DNA of 64,000 nt from Edaphochlamys debaryana (Eukaryota > Chlorophyta > Chlorophyceae > Chlamydomonadales), in NCBI GenBank assembly GCA_016858145.1, contig JAEHOE010000043.1, positions 682,001 to 746,000 of the forward strand. Direction: 5' to 3'. Below the pieces are notes generated by a model, which ran no database searches, had not been told where the DNA came from, and worked only from the letters and a program-made list of their open reading frames with translations. Positions 12,309 to 24,601 of the stretch are shown piece after piece. Made by a program: the position numbers and the translations under genes. How positions within the stretch are numbered: the first letter of the stretch is position 1; each line of letters opens with the position of its first letter.

Positions 12309-14283
12309 ATGGCTCTAGAGCTTCCGGCAGCCCCCGCCCATGTCGCGCCCGTTGTGCCCTCGCACCTTCTCCTCCCCTGCGACGCCCCGTGGGCTCCCCC
12401 CGCGGCCAAGCGCCGCGCCCTGGCACCGCCCGGTGCGGGTGGCGCCTGGACCGAGCCCGCTCCGCTCGCCGGCCTCCCCGCCGGCCGACGCCCGCCGCCG
12501 CCCCTGGCCTGGATCTCGGCCGGCGGCGCCCCCTACTTCCCCTCCCGCCCCAGCCCCACGGGCTCTGCGGCCTCCGATGAGGCCTGCACCAGCACTGGAG
12601 CGCTCCCGCTGGGGGCCGGCAGCGGCGCCGCCAAGCGGCCGCGCCTCAGCATTGGCAGCCAGTGTGCTCTGCCGCCTCCGCTCGCCTCCGCCGGCCCCGT
12701 GTCGCCGCCGTCGCGGGCCGCCTCCGTGGACGGTGCCGCCGACACGGAGGCCGCGCTGGGCCTCCTGGCCGAGCCCTCGTCCGCGGGCGGCCCAGACCTC
12801 CTCGAGAAGGTGCGAGGCCGCCGCTGCTACCTACCCCCTTCCGGGCCATTCTCCTCTTGCCTGCTGCCTCTGCCTCTCTACTCCTCCAGCCCCAATAATG
12901 CTCGTGCTCACTTGTCCTCCCTGCCTCTCCTTTTGCCGCCCTTTCCTCCAGATGCGCATCGCGCACGAGCTGCTGACGCACCGCGACCGCCTGCAGCCCA
13001 GCCAGCTGCAGTGCGTGCTGCGCCACCTGCAGGCGCTGTGCGCCGCCGCCTCGGTCGACCAGCTGATGACGCCGCACGCACAGCACGACGCGCGCGGCAT
13101 GGACGCCGCCAGCCCGACGGGCAGCGGCGGCAGCGACAGCGCCGCGACGGGCCACCGCCGCGGCTCAGCCACTGGCATGGGCCCGGCTGGGGAGGGCGCG
13201 GCCCCGCGGCCCACGCCCTCGTGCGAGCGGGAGCAGGAGCGGGAGCAGGAGCGCCGCGTTTCGGGGTCGGGTGCTGAGACAGAGGCGGCGCGTAGGAGGA
13301 GCAGCGGCGCGGGCAGGGGCCCGGGCTCGCCCAGCTCCTCGAGCTCCTCGAGCCACACGGCGCAGCGGGGAGGGGACCCCCGGCCGACCACGTCGACTCT
13401 CTCGGGCCCCCCGCCCTCCCGCCGCCAGGGCCCCGCCTCGGCCGCCGGCGGGGCCGTGGAGCACGCATGCCCGCCGCCCCACTTCGCCCCCAACCGCCCG
13501 CCGCCGCACCACTACCGCCCGCCGCAGTACCCCCACCCGCTGGCGCCGCCCTACCCCCACGCCCTGCCCCACCCCATCCCTGCGCCCCGCCTCCCCCGCC
13601 GCGGCCTCTCCTGGTCCCACAGCCGCGAGAGCCTCGAGGTCAACAACGCCGCCGGCCTGCCGGCACAGCGCTCCCCCAGCATCACCCAGCCCGCCGCCTC
13701 CGACCCCAAGCCAGCGGACTCGACCGGCGGCGCCCCCAGCTCGGCCCCGCCCATGCCCCGCCCCCTGGCCATGCCGCGGTCCCTGCCCCGCCCCGCCCTG
13801 GTCCCCCGCCAGCCCCTCCCCGGGCCCCGTGGGGAGGCGGCGGCGGCCGAGGGCGGTGCGAGCTCGGCAGCGGCGCTGCTGGCGGCGCTGGCTCAGCACG
13901 TGAGGTCCAGGCCTACGCAGGGGGGGCTCCGGCAGATGCCGCCGGCGCCGTTCCCCGCCGGGCCTGACGGCGCCCTGGCGGCGCCGCCGGCCGGCGGGCG
14001 GGCCAAGCGGCCCGCGGCGCCCTTCCCTCCCGCTCCGGAGCTGGCGGCCGTGGGCGTCCACCCGTCGCTCATGGCGGGTGGACGCATGAACGCGCCCCGG
14101 CTTGTGCCGGGCTGGGCGGGCGGGCCGCCGCCGTACGGCGTGCACCCGCGTGCTGTGCCGTACGGCGCCGCACGTGGCCAGCACGGCGTGCTGAACGCGG
14201 CGCCTGACCCGTACGTGACGCTCCGTCTTGCCGAGCACAAGGCGCCGGGCTCCAAGGCCCCGGCCGCCGGCAAGGGACGCTGA
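12309..14283 (+). CDS. Disordered Pro/Ala/Ser-rich protein, unknown
   Basis: Two exons, 12309-12809 and 12952-14283, give about 610 residues; GAGAAG|GTGCGA and CTCCAG|ATG keep phase 0. I do not recognise the family. The only segment with folded character spans the junction: LLEK, then MRIAHELLTHRDRLQPSQLQ and CVLRHLQALCAAASVDQL, a likely amphipathic helix pair. The rest is low complexity: AKRRALAPPG, a Glu/Gln/Arg block (REQEREQERR), poly-Ser, and a His/Pro/Tyr-rich stretch (APPYPHALPHPIP). Basic AKRR and AKRPRL motifs could be nuclear localisation signals, suggesting a regulatory protein, but this is inference. ATG 12309 was chosen as the first after the dispersed repeat; an upstream 5' exon at 11700 is an alternative. 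Confidence 0.6.
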
Positions 14284-17200
14284 ATGATGTGTGAGAGGCC
14301 TGGAAGATTTTGCGAGGAGGGTCGTGGTCGTGTGTTGTTGTGCGCGTACGGTAGGGTTGGTTGGTGGTCAGTTGCAGTTGCAGAAGTGACAGAGCAGAGT
14401 GGCGCTTATTGTTTGCGCACGTGCAGGGGCTGAGCCCTGGGGCGCAGTGGCCGGGGCAGGGAGAGCGGCGGCGTCATTGCTTTGATAACATCTGCTTTGG
14501 ATTTAGCGACGCATGTGTGGGCGCATGTGCCAGCAAGCTAGTGTTGCCATGCAGTAGGTTGGTTTTACGTGTTGTTGACCCGATCGTTTCGCACACGCAG
14601 TGCAAGGGGTGGGTGTGTTTCACATGTTCTTGGGAGTCGCGGTGGGCGAATGGCGCCGGCTGCGCTGTGTGGAGCGAGGCGAGCTTTAGCCGATTCGCCG
14701 CGCCCCAAGTGGGGGGTGTTCATCTCATTGAGTTTTGCATGGGTTGTGCGTGCCAGAATGAGCCTATCGAGTGATGCGCGACGCAGTCCTCCTCTGGCGT
14801 GTCCGCCAGCTAGTGTCAGGTCCTTGACGGGGTTTGTTGGCTGTAGAGTAGTGCTGAAAAGCCTAGTATAGTGTAGGAGTAAATAATGAGACTCCGTAAT
14901 TGCGTGGTATGCAGCAGCAGTGCGCGAACTGGCGTTTGTGATCGATCCGAGTGCATCGTCACTGTGCGGCCGAGAGGCAGGCATGAGGGGTGGGAGGCTC
15001 TCCGCGCCGCTCACGGCACGTGGGGTAGTACACGCATAGCAGGCTGTGTTGCAGGGCTGTTTGCTAGGCTGTCGTGCTGTGGCCGTGAGGCGGCGGGTTA
15101 CTAAGGCCTGCGTAGCAGTATGGTTTGTGCCGGTACAGGCACGTGCTCATGCGCAGGCATGTGGAGCATGTGGGGGGCCTTCTGAACCGCGGTGGGGTGT
15201 TTCGCCACCCCCAAAGGAACTGCGAGCGGACTCCCGAGGGGTTGAGCCATGAAGCGGCGCTAGAGCCGGCTCCTGCTAAGCTCCTAGGTGGGTACCTCTT
15301 CGATCACGGATCGTGCTGTGGGTCAACGCCAAGTTTGTCGAAGCGCAAGTCGATTGCCGTGCGCTTTCGACTAGCGACTGCTGTAACATTACGAGCTGGA
15401 TTGACCGATTGCCCTTTCAGCTGACCCCTGACCGCTCGGCCTTCGGACTTCCGGCGGACCTGGCGACGAGAGCTTTGTCCAGGGCTTACGTAAACCTCTG
15501 CGAGCAGCGAACAGCTTCTGACGCTGTTGAGATCCGCGCCTCGACCGATGGGAAACGTCTGGAGTCTCCTGCTTTGGCATGGGGTGGCTTCCGCGCAGCG
15601 CGGGCACTCCGCCAGTTGAACGCCCCTAAACAGATCCAAGACCCCGCGGCCCCGCCCTTGCATAGGGTGGCCTGGCCTGGCTCTCGCCCAGAAGGCGGGC
15701 CCAGTGGCACGGTGGGGGCAGGTGCAGGTCACACCCACTGAGGGCGTTGGTGGCCTGCCGTGGGCTGCAGCGCGGTCATCCGGTGCTCACACATCACACC
15801 CATTACCCCTGAACCCCCGCCCCCGGTTGCAACCGCAGCTCCCCCGCAGCTGCACCGCACGCACGGAGCAGTCCGCGGCCAGCCACGATAGCGGTCTGGC
15901 ACTGAGGTCACAGCAGCATCAGCAGGAGCGAGAGGGGCCTACGCGTGGAGCTGTCTGGGGAGGTGCTGGAATCCGCCAACCCGCGCCCGCGCCCTCCCGC
16001 GCCCGCGGTCACACTACCCTGCGCTGTCTGCCCGTTGAGCCGCCCGTAACAGCCAGTGAGAGCGGAGGTCGCGCTGGCGAGGACGTGTGATGCTCAACAC
16101 GAGCGCGCTTTGCTTCTTGATTTGAGCTGGAAAGCTTTCGGACAGCCTGGAGCTGGACCGCGAGTCCGCGACCGACCTGAAGATGTGTGTCGTCGTTCTC
16201 ACCTGACGAGGGAGCGCTAACCTACCTTGTTGTCGCAGCTTACACCTGAATTGACACGCAAGAGGGCATATCCGACCTCAACGCAAGAGGGCGCGACTCG
16301 CGTACCACAAATCACCAGTCGATGCCGAACGGTCGGCGGTCGGCGGTTCGCACCGCTAATCTTTGAGTCCGCCAGCTGCGTACCAGAGCTGAAGGTATTG
16401 GTCGCGAAGTGCAACAGCTGCAGAGCCGGGCAAACCCTTTGCCAAAGCACGGGAGCTGCAGACGGCGTCAGAGTGCCGGCGCCGGCTTCACTGAAGGTCC
16501 CAGTCTGTTCCAGTCTCCCCGGGTGGTCTGCGCCTCTCTCGGATTGCATGCCGCTCGGCCGTCCTCAGATATCCTCTGCCCCGAGCACAACCCACGCCGC
16601 CCCGCAGCGCATCGGCCACGTGACCTAACGGCCAGAACCACAGAGCACTCCACCGGGCTCCACCTTCCCACGGCCGCCTCCAAACTCCCGCCAACACCAG
16701 CTTGTGCACTGCTGCCGACGCGCGCCGCTCCCCCATACGCCTTCTGCCGACAGGCGCTCGTTCGCCTCGCCACACAGCCCCGAGTGCCTGCCGCTCCGCC
16801 ACACGCACCCTCACCCCCACTCCCCCCCCCTTCGCGTAGATGCACAATGCTACCTGCCACAGCCGCCGCCGCTCTCCGCAAACCCATTCACACACGCGAG
16901 CCCGTCTGTCTCTCTACCGGTATGCCAATGTGCGTATCCCTCGGCCTGTATGCAGCCTCACCTCGCGGCTCGCCCCGGCTGACGACGGGCAACAGGGACC
17001 AACGAAGTCAGCCCCCGCGGACACCGGCGGCCAGGCCTCATCCGTGCCTTGTCGCATTGACCCCGACCGCCGCCACCGCCCCACGGCCGCAGTCCTCCCA
17101 CCCAACCACACGACAGCCTCCACTCCCAAGGAGCCCCCACCAAGCGACAACACCTGCTGACCCCCTACGTACCGGCAACCATAACGCTGCCTCCGCCTCC

Positions 17201-17668
17201 ACCCCGCACTAACACCGCCTCGCCGCCGCCGCCGCCGCGGCGTCTCAGACGCAGGCCCAGCGCAACCCTTGCTGCCCCCACGCGCCCCCGTCACCTGCCC
17301 CCAGCCCCCCACTGCGTTCGGCGGCGGCCCCTTATTGCCTCTCCGTCCCTATCCCCCCCCCCCCACACGCAGGGTTCTGCAGGCCCTAGGGCCGGCCGGC
17401 TTCCTGCCACGCCCATGCTTCCCTGACCCGCCGCCCGCCCCAGCCGGGCGGCTGGCATACACGAGCACAGCCCCCGACACAGGCAGGAGCAAGCGCAGGC
17501 GGTGCCGCGCCCCCAAACACACCGACCCACATGGGCGTCCTCCAAGGTCCGGCGAGGGTTCAGCCCGGGGTGCTCGGTCCGGCGTCCTGGGCCCATGCTG
17601 CCAAGCCCCTAGCACCGCCGATCCGCCGAGCATGATCCAGGATCTGGACCTGGATCCAGATCCAGGCG
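14284..17668. other. Convergent intergenic region, no gene recognised
   Basis: The 3.4 kb between two convergent genes contain no supported gene. Long open frames near 15313-15741 and 16409-17212 have no domain character and are Pro/Thr/Arg-rich as expected from GC content. TGTAA at 15382-15386 is a distant candidate poly(A) signal. At 16255-16293 ACGCAAGAGGGC occurs twice (a short direct repeat). Confidence 0.45.
17643..17668. repeat. Palindromic GATC/CCAGG cluster
   Basis: Directly after the PP2A B'' stop codon, overlapping units such as TCTGGACCTGGATCCAGA form a small inverted-repeat cluster that could fold in the 3' UTR. No known element is recognised. Confidence 0.45.
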
Positions 17669-20600
17669 CTAGAGCGTCTCGTCTGCGTCCATGCCGCCTG
17701 CTGCGTCCTGCTGGTCGTCCTCGCTGGCCAGCCTGGGGTGGGGGAAGCGGGGGGAGGATGTGGGTCGGAACTCGGAAGGGCGTCAGGAGGAGGGGCAGCG
17801 TCTCGAGCGCCTTTCCCTTCCCTCCCCTTTCCGGCGCAGGCAAAGTGATCCCGCTCACCCCCCCTCCCCACACACCTGAAGTACTCGATCTTGGCGAACT
17901 TGTCCCAGTCGCTCAGCCCCGCGAACTCCGCCGCCTCGGCTCGCTGCGCAAAGGGGTCGCGGTTCTCGAAGCCCACAAACTTGTGGAGCGAGAAGAGCGC
18001 GGAGAAGAGCAGGCCGGACTGGGGCTTGGTGCGCTTGAGGTCCCTGAAGGGGGGTCGAGGGGTGGTGGGATGGGGTGGTGGGATGAGGAGAGTCAAGAGG
18101 CGCAGTCAACGAGAGGCACGAAGGGCAGGCCTGCCACCCTGCTGCCACCCCCCTCCCCCTGTCCATGGCCGCCCCTCCCCGGCTCCTTCCCCCGGCCCCC
18201 GCGCCCCGCTCCGTCCTCCCATGTGCCACCCCACCGCAGCGGGCATGCCCCATGGCCGCCGAGGGCCAAGATGGAGGGGGCCCCCTCCGCCAGTGCTGCC
18301 CTACCGCAGCGTGAAGGTCCCATGCGTCCCAAGCGCCCACCGTCCCCCACCATCCCAAGCACCAAAGGCCACCTCACCGCAGCGTGAACGCCCCCTCCGC
18401 CGAGGGGCTGAGCATGTCGTGCAGCTGGCACAGCAGGTCCTCGAACGCCACCTGGGGGGGAGGGGGTGTTCCTTGAATGTCCCCCCTTTCCCGTCGCAAT
18501 CCCCTTCCTCCTTCCCCCTGTCCCCTCCCCCCCTGCCCCGCTGTGATGCTCTCACGCTCAGCTCCAAACAGCCCCCGTGCCCCCCGCTCTAGCCCACCGT
18601 TCGCTGCCCAATTCGTCGAACATCACTCCCCCCCTCACCGGCTCCTGGTTCCACCCCTCCAGCCGCCGCAGCTGCTCCTCGTAGAAGAACAGCATCTCGC
18701 GGGGCCGGATCACGCCGTCGCCGTCCAGGTCCACGCACCTGACAGGGGGGGGGAGGGGAACAGGGGGAGGAGAGGGGGGGGGAGGGAAGGTTAGCCAGGC
18801 AGAGCGGCAGCCAGCGACGGGACGGGAAAGTTCCGTGCACGTTCGCCCATCCGTGTCCCTGTGCCTTCCTACCCCCACCAATGCCCCCCCACTCCCGCCC
18901 CCCCCCCCGGCCCCACCTGAACCAGTAGGTCAGGGCCGTGTCGCTGGTCTTGTCCTCCTCGCTCAGGATGAACCACACAAAGTCCTCGTAGCACATCTTG
19001 CCGGGGGGCGTGCCGGGCTTGAACTTGCGGGGGGCCTGGGGGGGGGGGGAGGAAGTTGATGGGAAGGGAGAAGGATGGAGGGGATGGGCGGTCAGAAAGG
19101 CCGTGGCTGAACCTTGTAACGGCCAGCAAGCCCCACAGCTGGAGGCCCCCCGCCAGCTCCGCGCAGATTCCCGCAGCTTTCCCCCCCCCAAAACACACAC
19201 GCGCACCTCCTCGAATATGCGGTCCACGATGACGTACGACAGCGCGCAGTTGGAGTAGTGCGCCAGGTCGTTCTTGTCGAGCAGGAAGTCGTGGTCCTGG
19301 TCCAGCTCCCAGAACTGGGGGGGGGCGGGGGGGGGGAGGGCGTGTGTGTTTTGACACGGCGCGGCGGCGGGGGTTGTCGAGCAGGAGGCCCTGGGCCCTG
19401 TCCCGGGCCGTGCCTGGCCAGGAACACACGCCCAGCCCTCCTCTCCCTCCATAACCCCCTCCGTCCCCTGTCCCCCACCTTGCAGTAGATGACGTAGAAG
19501 TGCTCGTAGGAGAAGAACTTGAGGATCTGGGGGGGGAGGGGAGGAGGGGAAGAGATGAGGCGTAGCGTGGGGAGGCGTCAGTGCCATGCCCTTGCCGCCT
19601 TAGGCTGGGGCCGCCGAGGGCCGCGCCTGCCGCAGGCGCGCGCGGTGCAAGCAGCTCCGTAGGCGTGCGGGGACCGCCCCGGCCGTGCCTGTCTGCAGGC
19701 CATCGCCGGCGCCACCGCTGCACGCCTGCAGCGACTCGGGACTGGGCCCCGGACCGCAGCGCCGCGCGACTCCGTCCAAACACCCCCTCCCTCTCCCTTG
19801 GTGGCGTTGGCTTGGCACCCCATAGCCCTACCCGGCGTGTCTGCGGGGCGGTGATCACCGCAAGTACTCGCTTCCAACCCCCCGCCCCCCACCTTGTTGA
19901 TCTCGTTCTCCCGGTCCATACACCGCCCATACACACACACGCCCCCCCCACCTTGTTGATGTCGTTCTCGCGGTCCAGGGCGTACAGTGCGTCCATGAGG
20001 TCGCCCCCGCGGAACTCGCGGAAGGACAGCCGCCCGCTGCCGCACCTGGGGGGAGGCGGGGGGGCGGGGGTAGGGGTGTTAGGGGCTGCTCGTGTAAGCC
20101 GAGGAATCACACGCGCGGCAGGAAGCCGGCCGGGTGGGGGATGAGGGGGGAGGTTCCTCCCCCCACCTCCCCAGCATCCCGAGCCCACCCACCCTTCCAC
20201 CCCCACCCCGCCATCCCTGGATTCCGGACTCCCTGAATTCCTGGTTCTCACTTGTTGAGCGTGTAGAAGATGCGGTGGATCACGGTCTCTGCGTACTTGC
20301 GCTGGAACTCCTGCGTCTCCGCCAGGAACTCGAGGCCGGGGTGGTAGCGCAGCACGCACTCCATGAGCGGCCACAGGTCGGCGAACACCAGGTACTGGGG
20401 GGGGGGAGGCAAGAGGGGCAGACATGGGATAGGGGGAGGAGGCGAGGAGGGGGGGCAGACATAGGTGGAGGCAAGGCCCAGGCCCAGCTCCGCGCGTGCA
20501 CCCCTTCCAGTGCGCCCGGCATCAAGCGAGCATGCAGGCCCGTGTTGGTCCGGACTGGCCTGGTCCGGCCTGGTCCGGGAGGTGAGGGGCGCCTGGCCAT

Positions 20601-23600
20601 GGAGGCCGTGCCTCGCCCCGGCATGGGCCCTCGAGAGTCACCGACGTCGCACCCCACCCCCTTGCCTCCGCTGCCCACCCATGCACCAGCCAGCCCGGGT
20701 CCCGGGGACTCGGCCACCCCAGCGCCCGCGCCGCCACTCCCCCTTCCAGCTCGACCACCTTACACGCTCTCAGAAACACCCCTCCCTCCCTCCCTCCACC
20801 AAGCAACCCCCCACTCACGTCCTGCCCGTCCGGCCTCAGCGCGTCGAACGCCCTCAGCGCCGGCGCCGCCCCCACCAGCCCCCGCCCCGTCCAGAAGGCC
20901 ACCAGCACCTCCTTGGCCACCGACGCCGCCTCCTCCTCGCCCGGGGGGGCGTCCGCCGCAACGCCGCTGAGCCGCTTGAACAGGGCGTAGGCCACCATGG
21001 AGGGCAGCTCGCAGACCTGTGCGGGGGGGGGCGGGGGGGGGGAGGTAACGGGGGGCGTGTGGGTGTGGGTGTGGGTGTGGGTGTGGGTGTGGTGAGGAGG
21101 GGGGCGGTTCTCCTCAGGTGCTGTAGCCCTTGCCCGCGCGCTGCCCCAGTGCCGAGCACCCCATACCATCCCAGCAGTCCGCCCCGCCCCGCTGCCCGCT
21201 CCTGAAGCCGCCCCTCAACTGCCCTTCACGCCCCAAGTCGCCACACACCCGACCCTTGTTCTCATCCCCCCTCCCTCCCGCGTCAGCCCCCCACCCCACC
21301 TCCTGCATCATTCAGCCGAACGCCTCCCCGCATGGCCCCCCACTGCCACTCCCCATACACGCCCCGGATCTAAAACACACGCCCCCCACCCCCGCCGCCC
21401 CCACCCCCTCCCCCTCCCTCACCTCCTGCATCATCTTGACGAACGCCTTCTGCGGCATGCCCCCGCCCCCCGCCCCCTGGCCCCCCGCCGCCCCCTGGCT
21501 GCCCCCCGCCCCCGCCGCCTCGTAGTGCGCGTCCACCCGCGCCAGCCAGTCCCGCTGCGCGGGCTCCAGTAGGGTCCCCGCGGCCCCGGGCGCCGAGGGC
21601 TTGGAGGGGAAGTAGAAGGGGGGGATGGAAACCAGCGGGCCCTGACAGGGGGGGAAGGAGGGAAGGGGGGCAGGGAAGGGGAGAGAGAGAAGGGGAGGGG
21701 GTGAGGATGGGGAGGGTGGGGAGGGTGGGGAGGGGTGCACCCCCTTGCAGCAGCAGAGGCGGTCCCACGCCGCATGCCCGTGCGGGCGCTGGGGCACCTG
21801 AGCCCCCGCGCCCCTGTAGCCACCCACCCTCGCGCCAACGCATGCCCTCCCCTGAGCCCTCTCCCCGCTCGCCGCCACCTTGCTATGCCACCCCTTCCCC
21901 AGCGGCCTCCTCGACATACCAACAGGGCCATCCCTGCCCGCCGCTTCCCCGCTCACCCGCTTGTTCTGGCTCCCCCCGAGGGTGGACGAGGTGGATCTCC
22001 GAGCGGGGGACAGGGGCGTCCCCGGGGAGCGGGTCTTAGAGGGCGAGATGGGCGGCTGGGGGGGGGGACCGGGAGGGGGGAGGGCCGGGAGGGGAGCGGG
22101 CCGTCACGGGCAAGACCGGGGTCAGCTCGTGAAGGCGTGGGGAGGGAGACACAGCGCGTCAGCAGCCCGGGCCGTAAAGGCTTGAGCCATTCTGACGGGA
22201 TCCCAGGTTTGGGCCCGGGTGGGGCACGGTACCAGGCGGCCCCCGGACCGGGCCCGCCCTGGGCCCGCCGAGCCATGGTCCTCGGCTGCCCACATGGGCT
22301 CCAGCCCTGTCGCGTTCACGGCTTCTCCGCAGGGGCCCTGCAGGCGTGTCCGGGGCAGGGCCGCCCGCACCCGGCCCCTGCTGCCCCGCTGCTCGTCTGT
22401 GTCGGCCCGCGCCGACAGGCGCACCCCGATGGGTCCGCCTCCTCCGCCCCCTCCTCCTCCTCCTCCTCCTGCTGCTGCTGCTGCGACTAGTGCTGTCACC
22501 GCCCAAGGGCGCTGCAGACCCGAGCAGCCCAGCCCCGGGCCCAGCCCCGGGCCCAGGGGGTCCGCCTCCTCACGCTCCCCCCACCGCTGATGCTGCCTCA
22601 GACTGAGCTGCAGACCCAGGCCCTCCGAGGCAGCCGGCCGGGAGCTGCAGTCCAGGAGACGCCTGTGCGCCCCCTGCTGCCTGCACCGCCTGCGGCCCCG
22701 CCCCCGGCCGGCACAGCGCTGCCGATGCCGTACGCCTCCGCAGCCAGCGGCTGCCATCGACCCCGAGGAGGGGGAAGGGCGGGGAGCTGCTGTGGAGCCC
22801 CGCTGGCGCCCCCCGATGCGGTGGCAGGCCGGCGCAGGTCCAGCCCTGGCGCGCAGCTGCGGCCGCTGCTTTCGTCCTCTCCGTGGCAGCACGTTGGGGT
22901 CCGTTGAGTCGGTTGGGTCATTGTGCTCTCCTGTAGCCTCTCCGTCAGCCTCCGTTGAGCTGATGCTGCTGTCTGATGGCCCGTGAACGCCTTCCCCTGC
23001 CCTGCCCTTCTCCCTTCCTGCTCCCGCCCTTTGGAGCTAGCTCTCCAGGCCCTACCACCGCCCAAGAAGCTGGCTCGAGCCGCACCGTGGATGCAAAGAT
23101 CATGTGGGCCGTGGAGGGCGAGAGCGGCGAGGGGCCCACGGGCTGTGTGGGGGCGTGTATGGGCCGCCCCGCCTGGATGTCGTCCACCAGGCTCGACACC
23201 TGCGCGCATCGCGGTAATTGCGTGTTGGCATTGAGGACGCGTGCGTGAAAGGGCAGGCCCGGGCCGAGAAGGAGCTCACCAGGTCTTGGTGCTCCGACAG
23301 CCATTGCAGGAAGAACTGGTCGAGTTTGAGCTTTGCGCAGGGATAGTTCGATGGTAGCTGGTCGATCATGCGGTCCGGATAGCGCCCGCTTGTCCCTGCG
23401 ACGCGGAGTTGCTCGAGTTGGCCGCATCGCCGGGTCCAAGCCTCGGGCGACCTTGGCAGCGCCCGCCCACACCTGGATCCGTCTCCAACCTAGGCTGCCC
23501 TCGGTTGCTCCACATTGCTGCTGCGTCCTAGCAGCATGCAGCTCAGGGCAGACTGGGCCGGCCTTCCCGCTCCAGTTGCAACTCCGCTGCTTCGCTTCCA

Positions 23601-24601
23601 ATCTTCCTCGAAGCGAACCGAGCTAGGTAAGGGTAATGTACCAGAAAGAGACAGAGCTACAAGGCCGCCGTGTGTAAGCAAAGGTTTGAACAGGCTGATC
23701 GCGGGTCAAGGTCCGTGCGGACAAGTGAGCGACGCTGGGTATGCACCGCGCAAGGAAGTAACTTGTGCGAAGGAGTTCTGACGCGGACTGCACCGACTTT
23801 GCCGTCGCACACGGTTCGTGTGCACGACCATACCCCAGCGATCCCCCCGACCCCCCGACCGCCCCCGGCTCTCCCCCATCGGACCCGAACTCTTGGGATG
23901 TCTAGAGCACCGGCTGCGAGCGGTAAAGCAGCTGAAACAGTTACGCCTCAGTTCTTCGGCCTTAAACAAATGCCCGAAGGCGCCATCCCGCGACATGGCC
24001 GTCGATGGCCTGCGCCTTGAGGCCTGGCCCAGGACCGCGGCAAGAGCTTGGGGTCGAGGTCAATGTCAGGATCGCGGCAGTCCTGGCTTTGGGCTAATAA
24101 CTCTCATGTCCCCCATACCGCTGCCCTCAACATGCCCGGGTACCTACTCCAACGCACGAGGGGCGCTGTGCATTGGGCATGGCGACACTATCTACGGAAA
24201 GTACCGGTGAGCGATGGTGAGCAGGGTGACAGGGTGAACTTACCGGCCAGGACGGGTGCGTGTGGCCCCGGCACAATCGACCGCAGCGAAGCTGGTGACC
24301 ACCAACTCACCAAGTCCCCCATTTCTTAGTGCTCAACCTAAGTCCAGCTCTGTATGATGCGGCGTGTGCCGCCTCCCCGGGTTCCCCCGCTGTCTGCCGT
24401 GTGTCCCACGAATGGTGGCCGCTTCTGGGCGGCCCTGAACGTGTGACGGCGCAATTGTCTGAGGGTAGAGGCGCTGGCCAAGTATACTTCACCATGAGTA
24501 CCGCCCACACCACATTACCTTCGGGCACCGTGGTCATGCAGTACGACTCCCGCTCGTCCACCGGCACGCCGTCGTAGGGGGCGAGGCTCACGGCGCGGGC
24601 C
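17669..24601 (-). CDS. PP2A regulatory subunit B'' (PR72/PPP2R3 type), EF-hand
   Basis: Exons (minus): 24519-24601, 23280-23395, 23086-23199, 21957-22055, 21423-21641, 20819-21016, 20252-20394, 19952-20045, 19479-19526, 19207-19314, 18917-19035, 18639-18738, 18378-18451, 17876-18043, 17669-17732. The protein follows plant B'' subunits: [68 protein letters not shown], and the end [22 protein letters not shown]-hand loops are visible: [12 protein letters not shown] and a canonical [13 protein letters not shown]'' subunits direct the PP2A catalytic/scaffold dimer to substrates in a calcium-responsive manner. From ATG 23369 the protein is 545 residues. The 5' exon 24519-24601 is inferred from matching phase and good sites, and the true start may lie further right; a candidate exon at 25082-25191 also fits phase. 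Confidence 0.9.
19893..19919 (-). repeat. Decoy copy of PP2A B'' exon end
   Basis: 24 of 27 bases match the 3' end of the coding exon at 19952-19978, and the copy keeps the same preceding C-run and AC (donor GT on the minus strand). It lies 59 bp downstream in the transcript, inside the next intron. Confidence 0.8.
21057..21092 (+). repeat. (GTGTGG)6 microsatellite
   Basis: Six tandem GTGTGG units in an intron of the PP2A B'' gene. Confidence 0.9.
21300..21340 (-). repeat. Decoy copy of PP2A B'' exon end
   Basis: A degenerate copy of the exon end at 21423-21463 (shared CTCCTGCATCAT, CGAACGCCT, GCATG), including the donor-side CAC. Offset is 123 bp, inside the following intron. Confidence 0.65.

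Noticed and set aside
15313..15741. Open frame with moderately protein-like composition
   Set aside because: No recognisable family, no upstream signal and no supporting splice sites; kept as non-coding.
16330..16360. GGTTCGCACCGC resembling a tRNA T-arm
   Set aside because: No matching acceptor stem, anticodon arm or A/B-box spacing around it.
16409..17212. Long open frame of about 268 codons, plus strand
   Set aside because: Composition is Pro/Thr/Arg/His-rich throughout with no domain or repeat logic; GC-rich DNA yields such frames by chance and no splice context supports it.
17643..17668. GATCCAGG palindromes as a transposon end
   Set aside because: No partner inverted repeat or target duplication nearby; kept only as a short repeat.
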